Positions 36,507 through 43,960 of a stretch of DNA of 64,000 nt are shown piece after piece. Position numbers and translations under genes: made by a program. Origin of the DNA: Hymenobacter sp. HSC-4F20 (GTDB lineage: Bacteria; Bacteroidota; Bacteroidia; Cytophagales; Hymenobacteraceae); assembly GCF_019599275.1 (NCBI RefSeq), contig NZ_JAHZTD010000003.1, forward strand, positions 248,001 through 312,000, written 5' to 3'. Numbering within the stretch: the first letter of the stretch is position 1; every line of letters starts with the position of its first letter. The notes below the pieces were generated by a model. That model ran no database searches, was not told where the DNA came from, and saw only the letters and a program-made list of their open reading frames with translations.

Positions 36507-37247
36507 TTAATCTACCTTTTTCTCGATTTCATTCGCCATTTTTTCGTGGGAGCGAAGCATTGGCAGCGTTTTCGTAGCAAATGATTTCACGGTAGGCGTT
36601 TCTGCCGCATTGCTTTTCACCTCAAACATGGCAATATCCATCTTGTGGGCCGTTTCCATAGCGTCCATGTAGCCTTCGTCAAACGCCTTGCCCGACTTGT
36701 TCATCAACTTGTCGGCCATGGCCTGGTGCACGGGCATCATGGTTTGGGGTAGGGTGACGCCGAGCGGCGTGGCTACCGTTTTCAGTTCCTGGGTAGCCTT
36801 GGTGTGGTGGTCGACCATCATCTGGCCAAATCTTTTCACATCAGCATTCGTTGATTTCTGGGCTGCCATCTGCCCTAGCTGAATTTCCAGCAGGTTGCTG
36901 CTGGCGGCATTCATCAGGAATACCGGGTCTTGCATGGTGGCAAACGTAGCCATGAAGGCTGTCATATCCGATGCACTGCCCGTACCCATGGTAGCGCTGC
37001 TGCCTCCCGAGCCACCAGTTGCTGCCGCGCTGCTGGAGCCCGCGTCTCCCATGCTGCCCGAGGAGCTGGTATTTGTGCCGGTAGCAGCGGTACCGCTGGC
37101 CGAACTCATGTCGGAGCTCATCTGGCCGTTCATACTGCTCCCGGAGGTAGTGCCGGTACTGGTTCCGGTGTTGGTGCTGCTACAGGCCGTGCCGAGCACG
37201 AAAGAGCTAGCTGCCAGGAAAAGAGAAAATGCGTGAGTCGTTTTCAT
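36507..37247 (-). CDS. DUF4142 lipoprotein with long low-complexity linker
   Basis: 246 aa from the ATG at 37247 (MKTTHAFSLFLAASSFVLGT), with lipobox ending in Cys22 (GTACSS). Residues about 23-95 are almost only Ser, Gly, Thr, Ala and Met (STNTGTSTGTTSGSSMNGQM and similar). The C-terminal half is a four-helix DUF4142 domain (ferritin-like bundle): AASSNLLEIQLGQMAAQKST, RFGQMMVDHHTKATQELKT, AFDEGYMDAMETAHKMDIAM, SFATKTLPMLRSHEKMANEI. DUF4142 proteins are envelope proteins of unknown function, often stress related. The linker length is unusual and would let the bundle reach away from the membrane. Confidence 0.85.
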   Translation of the reverse strand: MKTTHAFSLFLAASSFVLGTACSSTNTGTSTGTTSGSSMNGQMSSDMSSASGTAATGTNTSSSGSMGDAGSSSAAATGGSGGSSATMGTGSASDMTAFMATFATMQDPVFLMNAASSNLLEIQLGQMAAQKSTNADVKRFGQMMVDHHTKATQELKTVATPLGVTLPQTMMPVHQAMADKLMNKSGKAFDEGYMDAMETAHKMDIAMFEVKSNAAETPTVKSFATKTLPMLRSHEKMANEIEKKVD

Positions 37248-37542
37248 AGGAAAGAAGTTTAGTAATACGAATACCTCCATACGTTTTTTCACCGGCCAGG
37301 TCAACGCCGCCGGCTACTTTGACAAGATTTTACTAACGAGGCCCACTACCGTTGAGCTACTGATTATAAGCCACTTACACAATAAGCATACAAGGTAACG
37401 CCCTGTCCACGCAAACGCTAAGCACTGAAAAGCTGCTGAAGAGCAGCAAGCAGCAACTTCCCCGAACTAGGTATGCATGCCTACTTGTTTTCTACGTACA
37501 TTTAACTAACTGAACAAGCCTTTCACGCCAGCTTGTCGTCTT

Positions 37543-38529
37543 ATGCCCCTCGTCCCGCACTCCCCTTATCAGCCACCGTTCTACCTCTTCAACGGCCACC
37601 TGCAAACTATTGTCCCTAGCCTGTGGCGCTCCGTGCCGGAAGTTCGCTACCAGCGCGAGCGGGTAGAAACGAAGGATGGCGATTTTCTGGACCTGGACTG
37701 GTCGCGGCAACCGGCCGACCAGCCGACGGACACGCTGGGCATCGTATCGCACGGCTTGGAGGGCGACGCCGGCCGGCCCTACGTGCGCGGCATGGTGCGG
37801 GCTCTCAACCGCGCCGGTATGGATGCCCTCGCCTGGAACTACCGCAGCTGCAGCGGTGAAATGAACCGGCTGCTTCGCTCCTACCACCTCGGCGATACTG
37901 ACGACCTAGACTTTGTGGTGCGCTACGCCCTGGGCACTGCCCGTTACCGCCGCGTATTTCTCACGGGGTTTTCGGCCGGCGGCAACGTGACGCTGAAATA
38001 CCTGGGTGAAAACCCGGACCGGGTACCTCTCCAGGTGCAACGGGCGGCCGTATTCTCGGTACCCACCGATCTGAAGTCCAGCTCCTACCACATTGCCCGA
38101 CCAGAAAACCGTATCTACCTCAAGCGCTTCCTGAAAACCCTGCGGGCCAAAATCCGGCAGAAAGCGGCCCTGCTGCCCGGGCAGGTAGACCTCACCGACC
38201 TCGACCAGCTGCAGGACTTTCCGCAGTTCGATGACCGGTACACGGCCCCCATGCACGGATTTACCTCGGCCGATGAGTACTACGAGCACGCCAGCTCCGG
38301 CCGCTACCTCAGCGGCATCCGGGTACCCACGCTGCTGGTCAACGCCCAGAACGACCCGTTCCTGCCTCCCTCCTGCTTTCCTCGCGAAGTAGCCGCCCAA
38401 AGTAAGTACGTGTACCTGGAAACGCCTTCTGCTGGTGGTCATGTAGGCTTTGGCGAGGGCAGCCCCGACGGCGCATACTACTCCGAGCGGCGCGCCGTGG
38501 AGTTCCTGACGGCCGACAGGCCCGCGTAA
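37543..38529 (+). CDS. YheT/EMB8-family alpha/beta hydrolase
   Basis: 328 aa. Alpha/beta hydrolase fold with the family opening PFYLFNGHLQTIVPSLWR and oxyanion region IVSHGLEGDAGRPYVRGMV. The catalytic triad is Ser in LTGFSAGGNVTLKYLGE, Asp in LVNAQNDPFLPP and His in SAGGHVGF. No signal peptide, so cytoplasmic; members act as esterases or lipases of uncertain natural substrate. Start MPLVPHSPYQPPFY at 37543. The spacer before it (37305-37542) shows nothing I can name. Ends at a convergent terminator with rsmG. Confidence 0.9.
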   Translation: MPLVPHSPYQPPFYLFNGHLQTIVPSLWRSVPEVRYQRERVETKDGDFLDLDWSRQPADQPTDTLGIVSHGLEGDAGRPYVRGMVRALNRAGMDALAWNYRSCSGEMNRLLRSYHLGDTDDLDFVVRYALGTARYRRVFLTGFSAGGNVTLKYLGENPDRVPLQVQRAAVFSVPTDLKSSSYHIARPENRIYLKRFLKTLRAKIRQKAALLPGQVDLTDLDQLQDFPQFDDRYTAPMHGFTSADEYYEHASSGRYLSGIRVPTLLVNAQNDPFLPPSCFPREVAAQSKYVYLETPSAGGHVGFGEGSPDGAYYSERRAVEFLTADRPA

Positions 38530-38580
38530 TACCGTGCTACCCGAGCGCACGCAACAACACTTACTGGTTTTCTCATAATT

Positions 38581-38633
38581 GCAAAGAAGCCCTCCTCTAC
38601 TCCTCATACCGAGGTAGGGAAGGGCTTCTTTGC
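38581..38633. terminator. Bidirectional terminator between the hydrolase gene and rsmG
   Basis: Arms 38581-38600 and 38614-38633 (GCAAAGAAGCCCT and its complement, then an imperfect extension) are complementary over 20 bp with about 3 mismatches, between stops at 38529 (+) and 38651 (-). Confidence 0.8.
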
Positions 38634-38650
38634 TGATGCTACTTGCTGCT

Positions 38651-39289
38651 TTAGCGCTTTTTGCTGGGACCAGCGGGCACTATCACTACCTTCTTAGTGT
38701 CAAAGAATTCTTCGCTGTAGAAGTCTTTCAGATCTATCACCTCGGCCTTCAGGCCCGACTCCTCGATTTCTTCGGCTAGGTCGCCACCTTTGAGGTAGTA
38801 AAGGCCGCTGCCGGGGGCAGCTTCGGCCAGGGGCTTGTAACGGTGCTCAATCCAGGTGTAGAAAGTAGCCAGGCGGGCGACGGCGCGGCTTACCACGTAG
38901 TCGTAGTGCGGGCGCAGCTGCTCGGCGCGGGTTTGCTCGGCCGTGACGTTGGGCAGCTGCAGGGCGCGGGCCATTTCCTGCACCGCCTTAATCTTTTTGC
39001 CGATGCTGTCCACCAAGTGAAACTGCACCTCCGGAAACAGAATAGCGAGTGGCAAACCTGGCAACCCGCCGCCCGTGCCCACATCCAGCACCGAGGAACC
39101 AGGTGCAAAGTCCACTACCTTGGCAATACCCAGAGAATGGAGGAAGTGCCGCTCGGCCAGGTTGTCGACATCGGTGCGGGCCACCAGATTCAGGCGCTCA
39201 TTCCAGCCCCGGAATTCGGTTTCCAGCTGCTGAAAAAGCTGGCGCTGATGGTCGGTAAGGTGCGGGAAGTAGTGGGTGATAATCTCCAT
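38651..39289 (-). CDS. rsmG: 16S rRNA (guanine527-N7)-methyltransferase
   Basis: 212 aa from the ATG at 39289 (MEIITHYFPHLTDHQRQLFQ). Methylates G527 in the 530 loop of 16S rRNA. RsmG motifs: NERLNLVARTDVDNLAERHF, the SAM-binding VLDVGTGGGLPGLPLAILFP, and VSRAVARLATFYTW. The start is favoured over the upstream ATG at 39331 because a -7 box lies between them at 39298-39305. That leaves almost no leader. Confidence 0.95.
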   Translation of the reverse strand: MEIITHYFPHLTDHQRQLFQQLETEFRGWNERLNLVARTDVDNLAERHFLHSLGIAKVVDFAPGSSVLDVGTGGGLPGLPLAILFPEVQFHLVDSIGKKIKAVQEMARALQLPNVTAEQTRAEQLRPHYDYVVSRAVARLATFYTWIEHRYKPLAEAAPGSGLYYLKGGDLAEEIEESGLKAEVIDLKDFYSEEFFDTKKVVIVPAGPSKKR

Positions 39290-39297
39290 AGTAGGCG

Positions 39298-39305
39298 CAA
39301 AGATA
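39298..39305 (-). promoter_or_regulatory. -7 box (TATCTTTG) for rsmG
   Basis: TAnnTTTG on the minus strand ends 8 nt before the rsmG ATG, implying a leader of only a few nt. It decides the start codon. No -33 TTTG in place. Confidence 0.5.
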
Positions 39306-39599
39306 GCAGCACGATGTTTGGGCTTCAGCACTACTTTCTTCTACTTACTGGCCGTAAATCTACGCCAGCTCTCAGCTCCCAATCTGTTTGAAGCTTCCGC
39401 TGATAACCGAGCAGTCAGGACCTGTGACGAATGCACGGGCCTGTTTTCTGCTGGCTCCGCTGTAGTGCTTGGGCTACGCGCTGAGTGCGCTTATCATCAA
39501 TATGCTCTATCCAAACTGTGAGCATAGGGTTGAAAATGGCAGAGGTGTGAACTGCTGCTGGGATGGGGGCACAACCTATTTCACAGAAAGCCTGAAATG
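39306..39599. other. Intergenic stretch without recognisable gene
   Basis: Short open frames occur on both strands but none has protein-like composition or a family motif. No clear repeat or RNA structure apart from the terminator that follows. Confidence 0.5.
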
Positions 39600-39629
39600 A
39601 AAAAGCCCCGACTTGCATCGGGGCTTTTT
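39600..39629 (-). terminator. Terminator after the ECF sigma factor gene
   Basis: AAAAAGCCCCGA, loop CTTGCA, TCGGGGCTTTTT. It abuts the sigma-factor stop at 39632. Confidence 0.92.
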
Positions 39630-39631
39630 CG

Positions 39632-40249
39632 CTAGATGATTTCCTTTTTGTTTTTCACCATGTCGTAGAGCAGTTCGCGGGCGCGGTGCAGCTGGGCTTT
39701 CACGGTGCCGAGCGGGGCTTTCAATTCCTGGGCAATTTCCTCGTAGCTCAGCTCATCGAAGTAGCGCAGAGTTACTAGGCGCTGATATTTCTCGGGCAGC
39801 CGGGACACCACGTGCTGCATGATTTCGATTTTCTGATTTTTGATGGCCGACTCCTGCGGGTTCAGGTTCTGGTCGCGGAAGTCGATGGTGATTTCGTCGC
39901 CGTTGTCAATCTTGATGGCCGAATCGATGGACATCGTCTTGATTTTATTCTTGCGAATAAAGTCGATGCAGTTGTTGGTGGCAATGCGGAACAGCCAGGT
40001 GCTGAAGGCAAACTCCGGGTTGAACTTGTGCAGGTTCCGGAAGGCTTTGGCGAAGGCTTCGATAGTGAGGTCCTCCGCATCGTCGGGGTTGCGCACCATC
40101 TTTAGCACGACGTGGTACACCGGCTTCTTGTAGATCTGCATCAGCTCGGCGTAAGCTTTTTCGTCGCTCTGCTCAACGGCGGCCCGAATCAGCTTGAAGT
40201 CGTGCTTGGCTTTGGCGGAGAACTGTTTTTCCTGATTGTTTACTTCCAT
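39632..40249 (-). CDS. ECF-type RNA polymerase sigma factor
   Basis: 205 aa from the ATG at 40249 (MEVNNQEKQFSAKAKHDFKL). The frame reaches back to 40564 but overlaps the glycosyltransferase there. Region 2 is at about residues 30-95 (YKKPVYHVVLKMVRNPDDAE, DLTIEAFAKAFRNLHKFNPE, FAFSTWLFRIATNNCIDFIR) and region 4 at about 140-200 (LPEKYQRLVTLRYFDELSYE, EIAQELKAPLGTVKAQLHRA), joined by an acidic linker. This is the SigW-like form common in Bacteroidota. The start overlaps the end of the upstream GT2 gene by 10 nt, so translation is likely coupled. No anti-sigma gene is adjacent. Confidence 0.93.
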   Translation of the reverse strand: MEVNNQEKQFSAKAKHDFKLIRAAVEQSDEKAYAELMQIYKKPVYHVVLKMVRNPDDAEDLTIEAFAKAFRNLHKFNPEFAFSTWLFRIATNNCIDFIRKNKIKTMSIDSAIKIDNGDEITIDFRDQNLNPQESAIKNQKIEIMQHVVSRLPEKYQRLVTLRYFDELSYEEIAQELKAPLGTVKAQLHRARELLYDMVKNKKEII

Positions 40250-41361
40250 CGGAGGGTGCGGTAGAGGAACAGCGACATTCCCAGAGCGAGATAATAAAAA
40301 AAATACACAGCGTCGAGGACGGGCAGCCACGCAACCGGCAGCCGGTCCTCGAGCCGACGGCCGAGTTGGTAGTACACGGCCGTCATAGCCACGGTGCGCA
40401 CCAGCCACACCACAGCCAAAGGTACCCAATCGGGCCGGGAAAACAGCAAGCCGACTGCCATGCTGTGGAATAGCAAATTTACGCCAATAAATGTTCCAAT
40501 CCGAAGACGATCGGCAAGCCGGTATTGCCGGCCGGCGGAGAGATGCCGCCGCTTTTGGCACCACCAGGCTTCCCAGGTCTGGGCTGGTTCACTTAGGGTA
40601 TGGGCCCCGGCATCGGCTACTACCGCTACCCGGGCGCCCCGGGCCACGGCATCCTGCACCAGCAGGTCGTCGTCGCCGGAAAGGCTGCGGATATGGGAAG
40701 CGAAACCTTTGGTCAGCTGAAAGACCTGCCGGGTGTACCCGAGGTTGCGCCCTACCCCCATATAGGGGTAGCCGCGCCACGCGAACGACAAATACTGTGC
40801 CCCGGTCAGGAAGGTTTCAAACCGGATGAGCTTATTTAGAAAGCCGTTTTCCTCGGCGTAAGCCGAATATCCCAGCACCACATCGGCCGGCTTACTAAAG
40901 CCACGCTGCATATACCTGAGCCACTGATTGGTGACCGGAATACAATCGGCATCGGTGAACAGCATCCGCTCGTGGCGGGCCGTTTTAATGCCCAGGGTCA
41001 GGGCATATTTTTTGGGTGCCAATCCGTCAGGCGTTTTGTTGACGGTTACGAGCCGGACGTGGGGGTAGTACTGCGTGAGTTGCTGCACGAATAGATAGGT
41101 GTCGTCTTGGGAGCGGTCATCAATGACGACCAACTCAAAGCCGGCGGGGTAGTCTTGTTGCAGCAATAGGGGTAGCAACCGCCGCAGGTTTTCCAACTCG
41201 TTGTGAGCACACACCAGGATGGAAACCGGCTCGGTATCGGGGCCATCGGCGGCTTCGGAAGGCCGGCGGGCAAAGGGCAGAAAGTAGTAGGCCGCGTAGA
41301 AAAGCTGCCCCAGCACGCAGGCCAGCAGCAGCCACAGGGCCGGAGAAAGATGGAAAGGCAA
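40240..41361 (-). CDS. GT2 family membrane glycosyltransferase
   Basis: 373 aa. One N-terminal membrane span (LWLLLACVLGQLFYAAYYFL), a GT-A catalytic domain and about three C-terminal spans. Catalytic motifs: SILVCAHNELENLRRLLPLL, VVIDDRSQDDT, the metal-binding FTDADC, SGDDDLLVQDAV, and a QxxRW-like QKRRHLS, the processive GT2 pattern. It probably adds a sugar to a lipid or polysaccharide at the inner membrane; donor and acceptor are unknown. The 3' end overlaps the sigma factor gene by 10 nt. Confidence 0.9.
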   Translation of the reverse strand: MPFHLSPALWLLLACVLGQLFYAAYYFLPFARRPSEAADGPDTEPVSILVCAHNELENLRRLLPLLLQQDYPAGFELVVIDDRSQDDTYLFVQQLTQYYPHVRLVTVNKTPDGLAPKKYALTLGIKTARHERMLFTDADCIPVTNQWLRYMQRGFSKPADVVLGYSAYAEENGFLNKLIRFETFLTGAQYLSFAWRGYPYMGVGRNLGYTRQVFQLTKGFASHIRSLSGDDDLLVQDAVARGARVAVVADAGAHTLSEPAQTWEAWWCQKRRHLSAGRQYRLADRLRIGTFIGVNLLFHSMAVGLLFSRPDWVPLAVVWLVRTVAMTAVYYQLGRRLEDRLPVAWLPVLDAVYFFYYLALGMSLFLYRTLRWK

Positions 41362-41412
41362 AGCAGAGCAGGTAGTTCAGGCGGTAAAAGTAGGCATTCG
41401 GGGTAGGCCGAG

Positions 41413-41420
41413 TACCTTTG
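41413..41420 (+). promoter_or_regulatory. -7 box (TACCTTTG) for tgt
   Basis: Exact TAnnTTTG. The predicted transcript start, about 5-7 nt downstream, coincides with the first base of the inverted repeat at 41426, so nearly the whole 5' leader of tgt is that repeat. Confidence 0.5.
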
Positions 41421-41425
41421 CAGGA

Positions 41426-41520
41426 AGAAGCTGGGAGCGGGAAGGTAGAAGTACGTAGCCACTGAAAATGTTGGCTACGAATTTCTGGCATCTCACTTTC
41501 AGCTTCTCGCTCTAGCTTCT
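41426..41520 (+). repeat. Inverted-repeat leader of tgt
   Basis: The outer arms 41426-41444 (AGAAGCTGGGAGCGGGAAG) and 41503-41520 pair with 3 mismatches and a one-base bulge. An inner perfect 7-bp hairpin is formed by CGTAGCC (41454-41460) and GGCTACG (41473-41479). The element ends 9 nt before the tgt ATG. Not a preQ1 riboswitch by consensus. Confidence 0.6.
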
Positions 41521-41529
41521 ATTTGCAGA

Positions 41530-42660
41530 ATGACCTTCGACCTCGTAGCCAACGACCCGCATACCAAAGCCCGCGCCGGCATAGTCCACACCGACCACGG
41601 GGCTATTGAAACGCCCATTTTCATGCCCGTGGGCACGGCCGGCACCGTGAAAGCCGTGCAGCAGCGCGACCTCAAGGACGACGTGCAGGCCCAGATTATC
41701 CTCGGCAATACCTACCACCTCTACCTGCGCCCCGGCCTGGAGGTGCTCAGCAAAGCCGGGGGCCTGCATAAGTTCAACGGCTGGGACCGGCCCATTCTCA
41801 CCGACTCGGGCGGGTACCAGGTGTACTCCCTTTCCGGCACCCGCAAAATCAAGGAGGAGGGCGTGAAGTTTCGCTCCCACATTGATGGCTCCCAGCACCT
41901 GTTCTCGCCGGAGGGCGTCATGGACATTCAGCGCACCATCGGGGCCGACATCATCATGGCTTTCGACGAGTGCACGCCCTGGCCCTGCGAGTACAGCTAC
42001 GCCGCCCGGTCCCTGGACATGACCCACCGCTGGCTGAAGCGCTGCATCGAGCGTTTCGACAGCACCGAGGGCCACTACGGCTACTCCCAGACGCTTTTCC
42101 CGATTGTGCAGGGTAGCACGTTCAAGGATTTGCGGGTGAAATCGGCGGAGTTTATTGCCGAGCAGGGCCGCGAGGGCAACGCCATTGGGGGCCTGAGCGT
42201 GGGTGAGCCGGCCGAACTGATGTACGAAATGACCGAACTGGTCTGCGACATTCTGCCCCGGGACAAGCCCCGCTACCTTATGGGGGTAGGCACGCCGGCC
42301 AACATCCTGGAAAACATAGCCCTGGGCGTGGATATGTTCGACTGCGTGATGCCCACCCGCAACGCCCGCAACGGCATGCTGTTCACTACGCAGGGCATTA
42401 TGAACATTGCCAATAAGAAGTGGGCCGACGACTTCTCGCCGATTGATGAAGAGCTGGGCGGCTACGTCAGCACGTTTTACTCCCGCTCCTACGTGCGCCA
42501 CTTGTTCCACAGCAAGGAAATGCTGGGCCCGCAGATTGCCTCCATCCACAACCTCACCTTCTACCTCTGGCTGGTGAAGCAAGCCCGCCAGCAAATTCTG
42601 GCCGGCACCTTCCGCGAGTGGAAAGAGAGGATGGTAAGACAGGTCATGACACGTTTGTAA
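41530..42660 (+). CDS. tgt: Queuine tRNA-ribosyltransferase lacking the zinc cysteines
   Basis: 376 aa. Exchanges guanine 34 for a queuine precursor in tRNAs with GUN anticodons. The TIM-barrel motifs are intact: ILTDSGGYQVYSLSGTRKIK (general Asp), AIGGLSVGEP, and the nucleophile Asp in DMFDCVMPTRNARNG. In the zinc site the usual C-x-C-x-x-C is replaced by residues 309-314 LGGYVS (Leu309, Gly311, Ser314), while the fourth ligand His340 (SIHNL) remains. The enzyme therefore probably holds no structural zinc. Start MTFDLVANDPHTKARAG at 41530. Confidence 0.96.
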   Translation: MTFDLVANDPHTKARAGIVHTDHGAIETPIFMPVGTAGTVKAVQQRDLKDDVQAQIILGNTYHLYLRPGLEVLSKAGGLHKFNGWDRPILTDSGGYQVYSLSGTRKIKEEGVKFRSHIDGSQHLFSPEGVMDIQRTIGADIIMAFDECTPWPCEYSYAARSLDMTHRWLKRCIERFDSTEGHYGYSQTLFPIVQGSTFKDLRVKSAEFIAEQGREGNAIGGLSVGEPAELMYEMTELVCDILPRDKPRYLMGVGTPANILENIALGVDMFDCVMPTRNARNGMLFTTQGIMNIANKKWADDFSPIDEELGGYVSTFYSRSYVRHLFHSKEMLGPQIASIHNLTFYLWLVKQARQQILAGTFREWKERMVRQVMTRL

Positions 42661-42674
42661 GCCCCCATTCGTTT

Positions 42675-42765
42675 GTCATCCTGAGCAGCGCGAAGGACCT
42701 CTACCGCTTCGATGAGGGTAGTAAGAGTACCTCCGGTAGAGGTCCTTCGCGCTGCTCAGGATGAC
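42675..42765. repeat. GTCATCCTGAGC element with perfect 32-bp arms
   Basis: Arms 42675-42706 and 42734-42765 are exact reverse complements over 32 bp around a 27-nt spacer. It fills the 117-nt gap between tgt and the LptF/LptG-family gene and ends 12 nt before that start codon. Same family as 25146-25221. Confidence 0.92.
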
Positions 42766-42777
42766 AGATAACACGTT

Positions 42778-43854
42778 ATGCGCCTCCTCGATAAATACAT
42801 TCTCAAAAAATTTCTCACGGCGTTTTTCTTCACGGTGGTGCTGCTCGTGTCGGTTATCTGCGTGATTGACTTCACGGAGAAAAACGACGATTTTCTCAAG
42901 CATGACCTCGGGGCCTGGCAGATTGTGTCGGAGTACTACGTGAACTTGTTTCCGTATTTCGCTAACCTGCTCTCCCCCATCACGGTGTTTATTGCGGTGG
43001 TGTTCGTGACGGCCCAGCTAGCCTCGCGCACGGAGGTAGTGGCTATGCTGGCCTCGGGCATCAGCTTTAAGCGGTTTCTGCTGCCCTACATCATGGGCAG
43101 CGCCATTCTGGGCGTCCTGACCATGGCCATGACGGGCTGGTTGATTCCTCTTGCCAACAAAACCCGGGTCCAGTTCGAGAAGGCCTACATCAAAAATCCC
43201 TACCGTTTCGATGCGCGCAACGTGCACATCAAAATCGGGCCGCAGAGCTACGCCTACATGGAAAGCTACGACAACGTGAACAACGTAGGCTACAAGTTTG
43301 CGCTGGAAACCATTGACGGGCAGCTCCTCAAGCGCCGCATGACGGCCGAGGCCATTACCTGGGACTCCACGAAGCGGGCCTGGAAGCTTACCCCGCAGCT
43401 TGTGCGCACCTTCAACGGCGAAAAGGAAACCCTGCTGAGCCTGCCCGCCCGCGACACTACCCTCAACCTCTACCCCAAGGACTTTGCCAGCACCTACCGC
43501 CTGGCCGAAACCCTGACCCTACCCGAGCTGAACCGCTACATCAATCAGAAGATAGCCCGCGGCGCCGACGACACGCAGGTGTACCTCAGCGAGAAGTATG
43601 AGCGCTACGCCTACCCTTACGCCATGTTCATCCTGACGGTGATTGGGGTGATTATGAGTGCCCGCAAGAGCCGGGCCGGGGTAGGCGGCCAGATTGCGTT
43701 GGGCTTCGTGCTGGCCTTCGTGTTTATCATCTTCGTGATTCTGAGCCGCAACCTGGCGGCCGTGGGCACGCTCTCACCGTTGCTGGCGGCCTGGGTGCCC
43801 AGCATTGTGTTTACCATTATTGGCCTGTTCCTGTACCGCGTGGTTCCACGCTAA
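42778..43854 (+). CDS. LptF/LptG family permease
   Basis: 358 aa inner-membrane protein with three N-terminal spans, a periplasmic beta-jellyroll region (about residues 130-265) and three C-terminal spans, the LptF/LptG architecture. Landmarks are LLDKYILKKFLTAFFFTVVL at the start, ISPI-like NLLSPITVFIAVVFVTAQLA, and the tail VGTLSPLLAAWVPSIVFTII. With LptB it would extract lipopolysaccharide from the inner membrane. Which of the two paralogues this is cannot be decided. Start ATG at 42778. Confidence 0.92.
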   Translation: MRLLDKYILKKFLTAFFFTVVLLVSVICVIDFTEKNDDFLKHDLGAWQIVSEYYVNLFPYFANLLSPITVFIAVVFVTAQLASRTEVVAMLASGISFKRFLLPYIMGSAILGVLTMAMTGWLIPLANKTRVQFEKAYIKNPYRFDARNVHIKIGPQSYAYMESYDNVNNVGYKFALETIDGQLLKRRMTAEAITWDSTKRAWKLTPQLVRTFNGEKETLLSLPARDTTLNLYPKDFASTYRLAETLTLPELNRYINQKIARGADDTQVYLSEKYERYAYPYAMFILTVIGVIMSARKSRAGVGGQIALGFVLAFVFIIFVILSRNLAAVGTLSPLLAAWVPSIVFTIIGLFLYRVVPR

Positions 43855-43863
43855 CGGTGAAAT

Positions 43864-43958
43864 AGTGAATGAGTGAATGCGTGAATTGGGGGTTCTACTA
43901 CCACTACTCGCGCCATTGGAGCAGTTACTCCACTCATTCACGCATTCACTCATTCACT
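43864..43958. repeat. GTGAATGA-word inverted repeat before the EamA gene
   Basis: Arms 43864-43886 and 43936-43958 are exact reverse complements over 23 bp, made of the word GTGAATG/GTGAAT repeated three times. The right arm ends 2 nt before the ATG at 43961. Spacer 49 nt. Confidence 0.9.
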
Positions 43959-43960
43959 CT

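Noticed and set aside
41421-41529. preQ1 riboswitch before tgt
   Set aside because: No match to preQ1-I or preQ1-II consensus elements; the leader is an inverted repeat instead.
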